A stretch of DNA of 64,000 nucleotides from Enorma phocaeensis (GCF_016901575.1 NZ_JACJKQ010000001.1:310001-374000), one strand, 5' to 3'. Positions 1 through 9,515 are shown, counted from the stretch's first letter. Notes: generated by a model from the letters alone, not told the origin. Program-made: numbers and translations.

Positions 1-348
1 GCCTTTTGTGATCACTTTGCGCGCGGGACAAGCCATGTTGATATCGATGAGCGTCAGCCGCTCCCCGACTCGCTCCTGCACCGCCTCTACGGCGGAGGCG
101 AACTGCTCGGGCTTGCTGCCAAAGAGCTGCACGCATATCTGCGGCTCATCAGCCGCCGCCTCCACGAGGCGCCAGGTCTTATCGTTTGCATAGGCAAGCC
201 CCGCCACGCTCACCATTTCGGAGAACGCGAGCTTGGCGCCTCGCCGGCGGCACATGATGCGGTAGGCGGCGTCGGTTACGCCCGCCATCGGGGCGAGCAG
301 GAACGGCTGCTCGGCATAGCGATCGAGAAGATCGTCGGAAAACGACAT
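1..348 (-). CDS. dus: tRNA-dihydrouridine synthase, 5' part only (cut by window edge)
   Basis: This is the first 116 codons of a flavin enzyme that reduces uridine to dihydrouridine in tRNA. The N-terminus contains LAPMAGVTDAAYR, the FMN-phosphate loop of the Dus family. About 75 residues later comes INMACPARKV, matching the family INxGCPxxKV stretch with Ala in place of the usual Gly. The remainder, including the catalytic Cys, lies beyond position 1. The ATG is at 348-346. The gene follows lepA in the same direction after an 86-bp gap that holds a GC-rich hairpin. Which Dus subtype it is cannot be told from this fragment. Confidence 0.9.
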   Translation of the reverse strand, partial: MSFSDDLLDRYAEQPFLLAPMAGVTDAAYRIMCRRRGAKLAFSEMVSVAGLAYANDKTWRLVEAAADEPQICVQLFGSKPEQFASAVEAVQERVGERLTLIDINMACPARKVITKG

Positions 349-363
349 CGAACTCCCCCCAGT

Positions 364-390
364 GGGGCGCCCGGCAGACTCGGGCGCCCC
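364..390 (-). terminator. GC hairpin between lepA and dus
   Basis: Two perfect 10-base arms (364-373 and 381-390) flank a 7-base loop just downstream of lepA. No U-run follows on the minus strand, so it may be a U-less terminator, a pause or a processing site rather than a classic intrinsic terminator. Confidence 0.5.
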
Positions 391-434
391 GGCGTGAAAA
401 TAGGTCAATAAACGGCGTCGCGCGTTGGCCGAAA

Positions 435-2243
435 CTAGTCCTCGACCTTGAGAATGGCCAAGAAGGCCTCTTGCGGCACCTCCACCGAGCCGATGGCCTT
501 CATGCGCTTTTTGCCTTCCTTCTGCTTTTCGAGAAGCTTGCGCTTGCGCGAGATGTCGCCGCCATAGCACTTGGCAAGCACGTCTTTGCGACGCGCCTTC
601 ACCGTGGAGCGCGCGATGATCTTGTTGCCGATAGCGCCCTGGATGGGCACCTCGAAGAGCTGGCGCGGGATGATCTCCTTCAACTTGTCGCACAGCCCTC
701 GAGCAAGGGAGTAGGCCTTGTCCTTATGGACGATGAAGGAGAGCGCGTCCACCTCGTCGCCCGAAAGCAGGATGTCGAGTTTCACCAGGTCGGAAGGACG
801 GTAGTCCGCAAACTCATAGTCAAGCGATGCATAGCCCTTCGTACGGCTCTTGAGCTGATCGAAGAAGTCGAGGATGAGCTCGGCGAGCGGCATGTCGAAA
901 TGCATCTCCACCGATTTTTGCGACAGGTGAACCATGTCGCTCATGACCGCGCGGTGTTCGATGGCGAGCTGCATGACGGCGCCGGTGTACTCGGGAGGCA
1001 CGATGATCTTGGCGTTGAGATAGGGCTCCTCGATATGGTCGATGCGCGTGACGTCCGGGAGGTCCTGCGGGCTGCGCACGTCGATCATGGTCCCATCGGT
1101 CTTATACACGTGGTAGTCGACGCTGGGACTTGTCGCGATAAGGTCGAGGTCGAACTCGCGCTCGAGGCGCTCCTTGACGACCTCCATGTGCAGCAGGCCC
1201 AAAAAGCCCACGCGGAAGCCGAAGCCGAGCGCGACGGAGGTCTCGGGGCTCCAGGTAAGCGAGGGGTCGTTTACATGCAGCTTCTCGAGGGCGTCGCGCA
1301 GGTTCTCATAGTCCTTGTTATCGATGGGAAAGATACCGGTGTACACCATGGGCTTCGCCTCGCGATAGCCCGGAAGCGGCTCGGGGCACGAGCGGTCACG
1401 GTAGGTCAGGGTGTCGCCGACGCGAACTGCCTCGGGGTCCTTGAGGCCCGTGACGACAAAGCCGACCTCGCCGACCGTGAGGGCCTCCACCATGGTCTCG
1501 GCAGGACGTTTCACGCCCACGCCATCGACCAAAAAGTCAGCCCCCGCCTGCATCATGCGGAGCTGGTCGCCCTTGCGAATAGAGCCGTCGAAGACGCGTA
1601 CCGTCGCGACGACGCCTCGATACTCGTCAAAGTAGGAGTCGAGGATGAGGGCCTTCAGGGGCGCATTCGGGTCACCTTGCGGCGGAGAGATGAGAAAGAC
1701 GATGGCTTCAAGCAGGTCATGGATGCCCTCGCCGGTCTTGCCCGACACGCACACGGCATCGTCGGCGGGGACGGCGAGCTCGTCCTCGATCTCGACCTTG
1801 ACCTCTTCGGGATGCGCGCTCGGAAGGTCGATCTTGTTGATGACGGGAACGATGTCGAGATCCGCGTTCATCGCCAGCGAGGCGTTAGAGACCGTCTGCG
1901 CCTCGACTCCCTGCGTCGCGTCGACCACGAGCACCGCGCCCTCGCATGCGGCAAGCGAGCGCGACACCTCGTAGGTGAAGTCGACGTGCCCAGGTGTGTC
2001 GATGAGGTTGAACTGATAAGTCTCGCCATCGTCGGCGGTATACATGACGCGCACGGCGTTCGACTTGATGGTGATGCCGCGCTCGCGCTCGATGTCCATG
2101 GTGTCGAGCAGCTGCGACGTCATGTCGCGCTCCTCCACCGTATGGGTGAGCTCGAGAATGCGGTCTGAAATGGTGGACTTTCCATGGTCGATATGGGCGA
2201 CGATGGAGAAGTTCCTGATGTGGGAGATGTCTTGCGTATTCAT
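435..2243 (-). CDS. lepA: Elongation factor 4 (LepA), ribosomal back-translocase GTPase
   Basis: This 602-residue translational GTPase acts on stalled or mistranslocated ribosomes. The N-terminus shows the P-loop AHIDHGKST, switch-I RGITIKS and the G3 motif DTPGHVDF, and the C-terminal part is LepA-type. An in-frame extension upstream to 2315 runs through the rpsT terminator and is not family-like. I therefore start at ATG 2243 ([21 protein letters not shown]), which gives the usual ~600-residue length. The ribosome site there is weak. It follows rpsT after an intrinsic terminator, so some lepA transcription is readthrough or comes from an unseen promoter. Confidence 0.97.
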   Translation of the reverse strand: MNTQDISHIRNFSIVAHIDHGKSTISDRILELTHTVEERDMTSQLLDTMDIERERGITIKSNAVRVMYTADDGETYQFNLIDTPGHVDFTYEVSRSLAACEGAVLVVDATQGVEAQTVSNASLAMNADLDIVPVINKIDLPSAHPEEVKVEIEDELAVPADDAVCVSGKTGEGIHDLLEAIVFLISPPQGDPNAPLKALILDSYFDEYRGVVATVRVFDGSIRKGDQLRMMQAGADFLVDGVGVKRPAETMVEALTVGEVGFVVTGLKDPEAVRVGDTLTYRDRSCPEPLPGYREAKPMVYTGIFPIDNKDYENLRDALEKLHVNDPSLTWSPETSVALGFGFRVGFLGLLHMEVVKERLEREFDLDLIATSPSVDYHVYKTDGTMIDVRSPQDLPDVTRIDHIEEPYLNAKIIVPPEYTGAVMQLAIEHRAVMSDMVHLSQKSVEMHFDMPLAELILDFFDQLKSRTKGYASLDYEFADYRPSDLVKLDILLSGDEVDALSFIVHKDKAYSLARGLCDKLKEIIPRQLFEVPIQGAIGNKIIARSTVKARRKDVLAKCYGGDISRKRKLLEKQKEGKKRMKAIGSVEVPQEAFLAILKVED

Positions 2244-2260
2244 GTCGCCAATCTTATCAA

Positions 2261-2288
2261 ACAAAAAGGCCCCGCCAGAGCAGGGCCT
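2261..2288 (-). terminator. Intrinsic terminator after rpsT
   Basis: On the minus strand an 8-bp stem (2281-2288 with 2267-2274, one G-U pair) with a 6-base loop is followed directly by five U residues. It sits between rpsT and lepA and is a canonical Rho-independent terminator. Confidence 0.9.
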
Positions 2289-2343
2289 CGAACACTCACG
2301 ATGGGGTGCAGGCAAAAGCCGTCACGCTAATGCGAAGAACGTC

Positions 2344-2607
2344 CTAGTTGAGGCCCTTCACGATGCGGGCGACACCGGACTTGCGGTTCGCGGCCTGGTT
2401 CTTGTGGATGATGCCCTTGGCAGCAGCCTGGTCAAGGCGCTTGTAGGCACGGGCAGCGGCGGTCTTGGCGGCCTCGGCGTTGCCCTCCTCAACTGCAGCC
2501 TGGACGTTCTTGATGAGCGTCTTGAGCTCGGAACGCACCGCGCGGTTGCGGATGCGGGCCTTCTCATTGGTGCGGATACGCTTCTTCTGAGACTTGATGT
2601 TTGCCAC
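2344..2607 (-). CDS. rpsT: 30S ribosomal protein S20
   Basis: This 87-residue basic protein binds 16S rRNA in the 30S body. It has the family N-terminus MANIKSQKKRIRTNEKARIRN and a long helical pattern rich in Lys, Arg and Ala. It is monocistronic in appearance, with an extended -10 promoter at 2684-2692 upstream and an intrinsic terminator downstream. Its length is normal for S20. Confidence 0.98.
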   Translation of the reverse strand: MANIKSQKKRIRTNEKARIRNRAVRSELKTLIKNVQAAVEEGNAEAAKTAAARAYKRLDQAAAKGIIHKNQAANRKSGVARIVKGLN

Positions 2608-2683
2608 TTCTGGTGATCCTTTCGAGTTATTCTACCAGCTTCACTATCCGGCCTCTGAGACACGGTTGAGGTCACAAGTGGCG

Positions 2684-2692
2684 AGTATAGCA
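2684..2692 (-). promoter_or_regulatory. Extended -10 promoter of rpsT
   Basis: On the minus strand TGC precedes TATACT, an extended -10 box about 75 bp upstream of the rpsT start. No good -35 hexamer is visible 16-18 bp further up, as expected for an extended -10 promoter. Confidence 0.6.
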
Positions 2693-2767
2693 TGTTTCAG
2701 CAGGTGAGAGAAGTGGTGATGATGTGAAATTGCAGGATGTGCCCGAACTCCGCCCGCGCCGTCAGCG

Positions 2768-3742
2768 CTATCGCGACACGATGTCGATCACCCACGCTGC
2801 AAGGGCCGTCTCGGAATCGCGCGAGCCCTTGAGGGCGGACTCGACCTCGACGGCGCGGCGGAGGTCGTCGACGAGCTCGTCTGAGGAGAAGCGACGCGCC
2901 CATCCCAGGTGGTTTTTGACCAGCCATGTTTGAACGCCCAGGTGGGCGGCAAGGTCTCTCCCCTGCCCGCGCGCGTCGAGCGCCTTGGCATACATGAGCT
3001 CGCGCAGCCGAGAGCAGATGAGCGAATAGGTTCGAATCTCGCTGCGAGGCGGGAGCAGCCGGAGCAGCTCAAGGGTGCGCGGCAGGTCCCGGGCGCTCAT
3101 CGCATCGAGGAAGTCCCACGGCTTCACCTCTGCCGTGCGCACAACCAGCCGCTCCACGTCGTCGCGCCCGATCTCGGGCGCATCCACCATCTGAGAGAGG
3201 CGCCTGAGCTCGTTGTCGAGCATGCGCGTGTTCTCTCCGACACGAGAGACGAGCTCCTCCGCCGCCGAAGACGAAATGGCCTTGCCATACCTCCGGACCA
3301 TGCTCTGGACCTGCTTGGGGACCTCCCAGCGCTTCTTCGAGGCGCAGTCGATGACCGCCTTGGGGCCGACCTTCTGCACGGCCTTATACAGGCGGGTGCT
3401 CTTGGCGAGCGAGGTGGCGACCACGAGGCAGACCGTGGTCGGCGCCGGGTCTGCGAGATAGGTCACAAGCATCTCGCTCATGGGCTTTGCAAGCTTGTCG
3501 CAACCCTTGAGGATCACGAGGCGAAAATCCGAACCCATGGGAAAGGTGTTGAGGGACGAGAGGACGTCGTCGGGCTCTTGGTCCCGTTGCATATCCCGCT
3601 CGTCCAGGTTGAAATCGGCCATCCCCGAAGCCTCGAGACGAGCTTTGAGACGTGCGATCGCGGTGTCTCGCTTCACCTCGTCGGCGCCAACGATAAGGTA
3701 TGCGGGAAGAAGCGCTGCCTCGGCCACGGCGCCTCCGTTCAT
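2768..3742 (-). CDS. holA: DNA polymerase III, delta subunit
   Basis: This 324-residue clamp-loader wrench subunit opens the beta sliding clamp. The N-terminal AAA+-like region (YLIVGADEVKRDTAIARL) lacks a true P-loop, as is usual in HolA. The C-terminal half is the helical collar domain (RRLSQMVDAPEIGRDDV). It lies 27 bp downstream of comEC, a common association in Gram-positive and actinobacterial genomes (comEA-comEC-holA-rpsT). Length is normal and the ATG is at 3742. Confidence 0.96.
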   Translation of the reverse strand: MNGGAVAEAALLPAYLIVGADEVKRDTAIARLKARLEASGMADFNLDERDMQRDQEPDDVLSSLNTFPMGSDFRLVILKGCDKLAKPMSEMLVTYLADPAPTTVCLVVATSLAKSTRLYKAVQKVGPKAVIDCASKKRWEVPKQVQSMVRRYGKAISSSAAEELVSRVGENTRMLDNELRRLSQMVDAPEIGRDDVERLVVRTAEVKPWDFLDAMSARDLPRTLELLRLLPPRSEIRTYSLICSRLRELMYAKALDARGQGRDLAAHLGVQTWLVKNHLGWARRFSSDELVDDLRRAVEVESALKGSRDSETALAAWVIDIVSR

Positions 3743-3769
3743 GCTCGGTGACAGGTAACTGGGCCCATT

Positions 3770-6157
3770 CTACCCTTCGGTGCGCGCCGTGCCTAAGACG
3801 AACCCGCCTTCTTCGGGAGCGAGGCTGACATCTCCCGCATCGGCGGTGCAGACAAAGCGGACCCCCGCATCGGCCAGCGTCTCCACGGTCGACGCCGCGG
3901 GATGCCCGTACGGGTTGTCCCTGCCGGCGCTCGCGACCCCCACCTGAGGATCGAGCAAATCCAAAAGCTCTTCGTCGACCGACGCCGCAGACCCGTGATG
4001 CCCCAGCTTGAGCACATCGACATGGCCGAGCATATCCGCCGCCACAAGCTCGTCCGCCTCGGCGTCGCCGGTGAGCAGGACGCCGAAGCCATCTTCGCCA
4101 TAGCGCACAGACAGCACGAGCGAGTCCTCGTTCTCCTCGCCAGAGACCGGACCCTCGGGCAGCACGACCGTGGCCTCAAACCCCCCGACAGAAAGCCGGT
4201 CGCCAGCCTCCAGCTCGATGGGAACAACCGATCGCTCCTCGAGCTCGGGAGGTATGCCCCGGGAGGCGCCGCGGGCCACATAGACCGCCCCCACCGGCAT
4301 GAGGTCCAAAACACGAGGCAGGCCTCCCCAGTGATCCAGGTCCCAGTGCGTTATGAGCACGGCATCGATTCCAAACACGCCGTTGCGAATCAGGGCGGAC
4401 GCCGTCGCCTCGTCGACCCCCGCGTCGACAAGCAGCGTAGACGGCCCGTCTCGAACGAGGATGGCGTCTCCTTGGCCTACATCGAGCACGGTCACCGCAG
4501 GCGGGGCGAACCACGTCCAGCGCGCCGCATGGCACGCGGCGACAAGGAGGGCCGACGACCCAAAGGCTGCCATGGCCCGCCTTGTAGGGCATCGCCATGC
4601 GAGGTAAACGGCAGCGGCAGCCAGGTAGGCGACAACTTGGCCCTTAGAACCGACGTCCACCGGCAGCGAGGCGAAGGGGATTGCCGATAGCGCCTCTGCG
4701 ATGAATATCGAAAGCCGGGACAGGGCGATGGCCGGCAGAAGCACCACCTGGGAGACGCCGACGGGGGCAAGCAGCATGGCGACGCCCACCGCCGGAAGGC
4801 CTAACACCAACAACGCACTCATCGGCGGGCCAAGCAGCAGGTTCGCGATCGGCGCGATGAGCGACGCCTCGCCAAAGATGGGCAGCGTGAGCGGAAGGGT
4901 CGCCCATTGCGCACAGAGCGTGAGGGAGAGCGCCGACGCGAGCATCTCGGGAGCTCCGAGCCGCTCCAGCACAAACGATAGATATCCGCCCATGAGCAGG
5001 ATGAACAGGACGCTTGCCGCCGACAGCTGAAAACCCAGATCAAACACTATCCCCGGCCAAATCATCGCCAGCGCCACGATGGAGAGCATGAGGCCCGACA
5101 GCCCGTGCGGTCGCCGTCCGGCAAGTCCAGATCCCAAAGACGCCCCGACCATGACCAAAGACCTGAGAGCAGAGGCCGCCCCTCCTGTAAAGACGACGTA
5201 GCCAGCCATGATCATAAGAAGCACCGCCGAGCAGGCACGCCTCGACCAGCCCGTCTTTCCCAGGATCGCTCCGACGAGCGCCGAGACAAGGGCGAGATGG
5301 CTGCCTGAAACCGCCACGAGATGTGTGGTACCGGTCTGCGAGAACGCCTCTGACGCATCGGTCTTGTTGAGCTCCGTCGTCCTGCCGCACACTATCCCTG
5401 CAATCAGGGCGCGCGCGTCCGATGCCGCCGGGTCGATGGCCTTTAGCGCTGCATCTCGCATGATCGACACGGGGCTCCGAACCTCTGGCATCTTGTTCGA
5501 CAGGATGCGCACGGCCCGCACCGTCGCGACCTCCCCCGCCATATACGACCTCATGCCCCACGCGTCCCGAGCGAGCTCCTCTCGCCTACCAATCAGTTGA
5601 AGCTCGCTGCCGTCTTCAAATGCCCCGTCCGACGAAAGCCGCACCTTTGCGACGAGACCACCATCCGAATCGAGAACGCGGGCAGAGGCGAGTGCCCCAT
5701 AGGAACTCAGCGAAGCGTCCCCCTCGATGACAAAGGTAAATGAACCTGGCGAGACGCCCTGCAGCGATTTCCAGGCCAGCTGACGCGCCCAGATGGACCC
5801 CTGCGCGCAGACGGCGACGATCGCGATGCAGGGACCAGCCCAGACCAACCAGCGAGAAAGCAGCCGTGCCCCTGGAAGATGCCGTAACCGGACGCCCATG
5901 GCGACTCCCACAGCGAGCACGCCCGCTCCGAGCACCGCCATCAGTGCCGCCAGCGGCTCTGCGCCCCCGCCCGTCACAGACACAGCCGCCCCGACAGAGC
6001 CTGCCTCTCGCGAAGAGCAGAACGACTCCCATCCCGCCTGCATGACGACGCAAGAGCTCAAAAGCGCTCCAACGGCGCCTCCCGTCGAAGGGGGCAGATA
6101 CGGGCGGGGAGGCAGGCTGCGGTCGGCACGACTCCTGCGTCTTCCCCCTATACGCAT
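3770..6157 (-). CDS. comEC: ComEC/Rec2 DNA-uptake channel protein
   Basis: This 795-residue polytopic membrane protein carries single-stranded DNA across the membrane during natural transformation. It has an N-terminal membrane/OB region, a central competence domain (TGTTHLVAVSGSHLALVSAL, residues about 275-295) with many hydrophobic segments, and a C-terminal metallo-beta-lactamase domain starting near VTVLDVGQGDAILV with ITHWDLDHWGG and LKLGHHGS metal-binding motifs. The start overlaps the end of comEA by 10 bp, which indicates translational coupling. All three domains are intact, so the protein looks functional. Confidence 0.96.
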   Translation of the reverse strand: MRIGGRRRSRADRSLPPRPYLPPSTGGAVGALLSSCVVMQAGWESFCSSREAGSVGAAVSVTGGGAEPLAALMAVLGAGVLAVGVAMGVRLRHLPGARLLSRWLVWAGPCIAIVAVCAQGSIWARQLAWKSLQGVSPGSFTFVIEGDASLSSYGALASARVLDSDGGLVAKVRLSSDGAFEDGSELQLIGRREELARDAWGMRSYMAGEVATVRAVRILSNKMPEVRSPVSIMRDAALKAIDPAASDARALIAGIVCGRTTELNKTDASEAFSQTGTTHLVAVSGSHLALVSALVGAILGKTGWSRRACSAVLLMIMAGYVVFTGGAASALRSLVMVGASLGSGLAGRRPHGLSGLMLSIVALAMIWPGIVFDLGFQLSAASVLFILLMGGYLSFVLERLGAPEMLASALSLTLCAQWATLPLTLPIFGEASLIAPIANLLLGPPMSALLVLGLPAVGVAMLLAPVGVSQVVLLPAIALSRLSIFIAEALSAIPFASLPVDVGSKGQVVAYLAAAAVYLAWRCPTRRAMAAFGSSALLVAACHAARWTWFAPPAVTVLDVGQGDAILVRDGPSTLLVDAGVDEATASALIRNGVFGIDAVLITHWDLDHWGGLPRVLDLMPVGAVYVARGASRGIPPELEERSVVPIELEAGDRLSVGGFEATVVLPEGPVSGEENEDSLVLSVRYGEDGFGVLLTGDAEADELVAADMLGHVDVLKLGHHGSAASVDEELLDLLDPQVGVASAGRDNPYGHPAASTVETLADAGVRFVCTADAGDVSLAPEEGGFVLGTARTEG

Positions 6158-6894
6158 ATCGCGTCTTTCAGATTCTCGAATTTCTTCTCGCCGATACCCG
6201 ATACGCGCATGATGTCTTCGGTGGAGGCAAAGGGCCCGTTCTCCTCCCGGTCTTTGATGATCGCCTCGGCGGTCGCCGGACCCACGCCCGGCAAGGCATC
6301 GAGGGCGGAGGCGTCCGCGGTATTGATGTTCACCAGGCCGGAGCCGTCGGAGGCCGCGGATACGTCCTGCCCGAAGCTGGACCCGCTCCCCTCCGCAGCC
6401 GACGCCTCGCCCACGCGCGGCACATGAACCTTCTGGCCGTCGACCAACAGGGCAGCTCGATTGATGGCGGAAAGATCGGCATCCTCCGCATAACCTCCAG
6501 CCGCCAGAACGGCGTCGTCTACCCGCGAACCTGCAGGAAGCCGGGCCACCGTCGGCGCCACGACAGCGCCCGTGACGTCGACGACGACCTCCTGGATCTC
6601 CGACCCATCCGATAACTGCCCGTCGCCCCGACTCGATTCCGGCTCAGCTTCAGACGGCGCGTCGTCTACGGCCTCCTCAGATGAGGTGCTGCGGGAACGA
6701 TCCGGCTCCAAATCGCTCGCGTCGTCGCGCGAGATATACACCTCGCCGCCTCCGACAGCGACTCCCCCTACAAGCGCGATGGCACAAGCAACCATCAGGC
6801 AGATCACGCCTAAGAGCAAGCCGGGCCGCTGCCGCACGACATGGATGAATCGCCGAGAGGGCTTTGGCCCCTGGCTCCAATCGATCTGCGCCAT
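6148..6894 (-). CDS. comEA: ComEA, DNA receptor for competence
   Basis: This 248-residue membrane-anchored protein binds double-stranded DNA outside the cell and passes it to ComEC. About 25 cytoplasmic residues are followed by one membrane segment (LLLGVICLMVACAIALVGGV), then an acidic Ser/Asp/Glu-rich linker, a SLBB domain (VDVTGAVVAPTVARLPAGSR) and a C-terminal pair of helix-hairpin-helix motifs (NINTADASALDALPGVGPAT, IMRVSGIGEKKFENL). ATG at 6894 is preceded by GGGGGTGATC, nearly the full anti-16S complement, but these bases sit inside a strong hairpin. Confidence 0.96.
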   Translation of the reverse strand: MAQIDWSQGPKPSRRFIHVVRQRPGLLLGVICLMVACAIALVGGVAVGGGEVYISRDDASDLEPDRSRSTSSEEAVDDAPSEAEPESSRGDGQLSDGSEIQEVVVDVTGAVVAPTVARLPAGSRVDDAVLAAGGYAEDADLSAINRAALLVDGQKVHVPRVGEASAAEGSGSSFGQDVSAASDGSGLVNINTADASALDALPGVGPATAEAIIKDREENGPFASTEDIMRVSGIGEKKFENLKDAICV

Positions 6895-6901
6895 AGAAGA
6901 T

Positions 6902-6937
6902 CACCCCCATATCCATGTTGGCATGGACATGGGGGTG
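6902..6937 (-). promoter_or_regulatory. Hairpin burying the comEA ribosome binding site
   Basis: In the mRNA (minus strand) a 16-bp stem, 6937-6922 with 6917-6902, has a single G-U pair and a 4-base loop CCAA. The 3' arm ends in GGGGGTG, which together with the next ATC forms the Shine-Dalgarno sequence of comEA, 8-14 bases before its ATG. The UCUUCU that follows is a poor U-tract, so RBS occlusion fits better than termination. Confidence 0.6.
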
Positions 6938-7121
6938 CGAAACCAACCGTGTGGCACATCGGAAGCGCGACCTTACAGAGGCCTCTCCCAAATCTTCCCT
7001 TCTCCGATCGCTGCATCACGACGATGCTCGACAGGATGGGCTCGCGGCGCCGCCTCGGCCCCCGAGAGACACCGAGGGGGCAGCTCGACAAGGCTCATGG
7101 AAGGAGGCTCGTCGGGACTGC

Positions 7122-8351
7122 CTACGCGCGGGGAGCGAGCTCCTCGTGGCGCTCCCTGAGCATACGGGGCGCCCGGTAGGAGCCGCTCTCAAAGTCGATG
7201 TACTCCACCGCATCAACCAGCTGATCGATCATGGCCTCGTGGTCAAAGAGCTCCCAGGCGGCATGAACGTCATCGAGCTTCGCATGGGTCTCGGGACGCC
7301 GCGGCATGAAGAGGGTGCAGCAGTCCGGCGCCGTCTCGCAGGAGATGTCGTACGTGCCGATCTCCTGAGCGCGAGCAATGATCTCCTGCTTGTCCGAGCC
7401 GATGAGCGGGCGAAAGACGGGGATGTCCACGACTTCGTTGACCGCCATGATGTTCTCGAGCGTCTGCGACGCGACCTGTCCGAGCGACTCGCCGGTAACG
7501 ATCGCCTTCGCTCCCTCGATGCGGGCGATGCGCTCTGCGACGGCATACATGATGCGTCGATACATGATCACACGCAGCGCACTCGGGCACGCAAGGGAGA
7601 TCTCGCGCTGGCAATCGCCAAAGGGCACCACGTAGAGGCGCCCCACCTGAATCGCAGGCGCGAAGGCACGAATGATGTCTTGGCAGAGATATTCGCTCGT
7701 GTCTGCGGTCTGGGGCCTTCCCGAAAAGTGCACGGGCACGCAGACCGCGCCGCGGCGCGCGATCATCCAGGTTGCAACCGGAGAGTCGATGCCTGACGAA
7801 AGGAGCGTGACGACCTTGCCGGCGCTGCCCACGGGAAGCCCGCCCACGCCGCGCTCGGAGCGCGCATAGACGTAGACGCTGCCTTGCACTACAAGGACGT
7901 GGACGATCACGTCGGGATTGTGCATCAGCACCTTTTTCTCGGGAAACGCCTCGCAGAGGACCTCGCCCACCTGCGCATTCAGCTCGAGCGAGGTGAGTTC
8001 ATAGTCGGTATTCGACCGCTTGGCCTGCACTTTGAAAGACTCGAAGGGCTCTGCCTCCCTGAGCGCGGTCACTGCGGCACGGCAATACTCGCCAGGGTCG
8101 CGATTGGTGTGGAAGGCAAGCGAGACGCGCGCCACCCCGGGGATGCGCAGCAGCGTCGAAAAGGCACGCTCCGCCTCGCCCACAACGGAAAAGGTCACAA
8201 GGATATGGCCCGAGATACGGGTGACGCACGAGACGGAAAAGGCGGCCAGGGCCGCCTTGATGGAGTCCATGAGGATGTGCTCGAAGTGGGAGCGGTTTTT
8301 GCCCTTAAGGCCCACCTCATGGTAGTGGACCAGGCAGACGCGACTCGCCAT
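7122..8351 (-). CDS. thiI: tRNA 4-thiouridine synthase ThiI (no rhodanese domain)
   Basis: This 409-residue enzyme adenylates U8 of tRNA for sulfur transfer and can also serve thiamine thiazole synthesis. It starts MASRVCLVHYHEVGLKGKNR, followed by the THUMP domain and then the PP-loop SSGIDSPVATWMI. It ends without the C-terminal rhodanese domain of E. coli ThiI, like Bacillus ThiI, which uses a separate cysteine desulfurase. The ATG at 8351 is one base beyond the rpoZ stop, with AAGGTGG inside the end of rpoZ, so the two are coupled. Confidence 0.95.
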   Translation of the reverse strand: MASRVCLVHYHEVGLKGKNRSHFEHILMDSIKAALAAFSVSCVTRISGHILVTFSVVGEAERAFSTLLRIPGVARVSLAFHTNRDPGEYCRAAVTALREAEPFESFKVQAKRSNTDYELTSLELNAQVGEVLCEAFPEKKVLMHNPDVIVHVLVVQGSVYVYARSERGVGGLPVGSAGKVVTLLSSGIDSPVATWMIARRGAVCVPVHFSGRPQTADTSEYLCQDIIRAFAPAIQVGRLYVVPFGDCQREISLACPSALRVIMYRRIMYAVAERIARIEGAKAIVTGESLGQVASQTLENIMAVNEVVDIPVFRPLIGSDKQEIIARAQEIGTYDISCETAPDCCTLFMPRRPETHAKLDDVHAAWELFDHEAMIDQLVDAVEYIDFESGSYRAPRMLRERHEELAPRA

Positions 8352-8352
8352 G

Positions 8353-8634
8353 CTACGCGCCAGCCACCTTGTGGCCGAGCGCGCGCTCGAACTTTTGGTG
8401 GTCATAGGAGATGTCGCCGTCAACGATCTCCTCCATGGCCATGGAGATGGTGTCCTTGCCGGAGAGGGCAATGGTGATGTCATCGATATCCTGCGCTGCG
8501 AGCACGCGGTTGTGCTGGCCGCGAAGCATGCTGTTGATGTCGCAGGCACGCTTGGAAGCGAGTGCGGCGAGCAGGAAACGGTTGTTGTCGGTCTTAGCGA
8601 GAAGATCATCGATAGGCGGCTTGACGACAGACAT
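8353..8634 (-). CDS. rpoZ: RNA polymerase omega subunit
   Basis: This 93-residue subunit helps beta' fold and assemble. It has the family core LLAALASKRACDINSM and a short C-terminal extension. It lies between gmk (3 bp upstream) and thiI, the usual actinobacterial order mihF-gmk-rpoZ. The ATG is at 8634. Confidence 0.96.
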   Translation of the reverse strand: MSVVKPPIDDLLAKTDNNRFLLAALASKRACDINSMLRGQHNRVLAAQDIDDITIALSGKDTISMAMEEIVDGDISYDHQKFERALGHKVAGA

Positions 8635-8637
8635 GCC

Positions 8638-9207
8638 TTAGATCCTTTCGTACGATTGAAGTATGGAGACGAACTCTTCGCATGTGCGATCAAGGTCATC
8701 GTTCACGAGCACCTCGTCGTAGCGATCAGCGAGATCGAGCTCGTGGCGCGCGTTAGCAAGCCGAAGCTCCACCGAATCCGACGTCTCGGTGCCACGGCCG
8801 ACAAGGCGGTCGCGAAGCACCTCGAGCGACGGCGGCTTGATGAAAATCAGCACCGCGTCGGGAAAACGATCCTTGACCTGTAGGGCCCCCTGAACATCGA
8901 TCTCCAGGATGACCGACTTGCCCGAGGAAAGCCTGTCCTCGACCTCGCTCACCAGGGTGCCATAACAGTTGCCGTGAACATGAGCCCATTCGACGAACTC
9001 GCCCGCATCGACGCGGCGCTGGAACTCATCAGGACTCAAAAAGTGGTAATCCACGCCATCGACCTCGCCGGGACGAGGGGAACGTGTGGTTGCCGAAACC
9101 GTCAGGCCCAGCTGAGGCATGCGGCCGCGAGCAAGCGCGACCAGCGTGCCCTTGCCGGCACCTGACGGTCCAGAAACAACGAAGAGTTTGGAGCTGGTGC
9201 TGTCCAC
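8638..9207 (-). CDS. gmk: Guanylate kinase
   Basis: This 189-residue kinase phosphorylates GMP to GDP. The P-loop is VVSGPSGAGKGTLV near residue 10, and ATTRSPRPGEVDGVDYHF is the GMP-binding region. The start is GTG at 9207, overlapping the mihF stop by one base. Length is normal. Confidence 0.97.
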   Translation of the reverse strand: MDSTSSKLFVVSGPSGAGKGTLVALARGRMPQLGLTVSATTRSPRPGEVDGVDYHFLSPDEFQRRVDAGEFVEWAHVHGNCYGTLVSEVEDRLSSGKSVILEIDVQGALQVKDRFPDAVLIFIKPPSLEVLRDRLVGRGTETSDSVELRLANARHELDLADRYDEVLVNDDLDRTCEEFVSILQSYERI

Positions 9208-9515
9208 TATTTGGTGAGCGCCTCGAGCAGCTGCTCGCGCTGACGCACGCCGAGGCCCTGGACGCGACGCGTGGCGGAGATGCCGAGCTCGTCCATGATC
9301 TTGGCGGCCTTTGCCTTGCCATAGCCGGGCAGAGACTCGATGAGCGTGGAGACCTTCATACGAGAGGCGATGGGATCGTCCGAGTTGAGGACGGACTCAA
9401 GGGTGACCTCGTTCTTCTTAATCTTCTCGCGGAGCTCGGCACGGGCGTGACGGGCAGCAGCGGCCTTCTCGAGAGCGGCCTTGCGCTGCTCATCAGTGAG
9501 CTGAGGAAGCGCCAT
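9207..9515 (-). CDS. mihF: Actinobacterial integration host factor (mIHF)
   Basis: This 102-residue nucleoid-associated DNA-binding protein has the mIHF pattern: an N-terminal Ala-rich helix (AALEKAAAARHARAELREK) and a C-terminal H2TH-like region (LPGYGKAKAAKIMDELGISA, RRVQGLG). The chosen ATG at 9515 has GGAGGT six bases upstream; an upstream in-frame start at 9545 lacks such a site. The family is confined to Actinomycetota, so it is one of the best taxonomic clues in the window. Confidence 0.95.
   Translation of the reverse strand: MALPQLTDEQRKAALEKAAAARHARAELREKIKKNEVTLESVLNSDDPIASRMKVSTLIESLPGYGKAKAAKIMDELGISATRRVQGLGVRQREQLLEALTK

Noticed and set aside
2244-2315. Longer LepA N-terminus
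   Set aside because: These 24 codons cross the rpsT terminator and do not resemble LepA.
6938-7121. Small RNA or gene between thiI and comEA
   Set aside because: Frames on both strands are chance-like, and the weak GC pairings there (CCCCC/GGGGG) do not form a clear structure.
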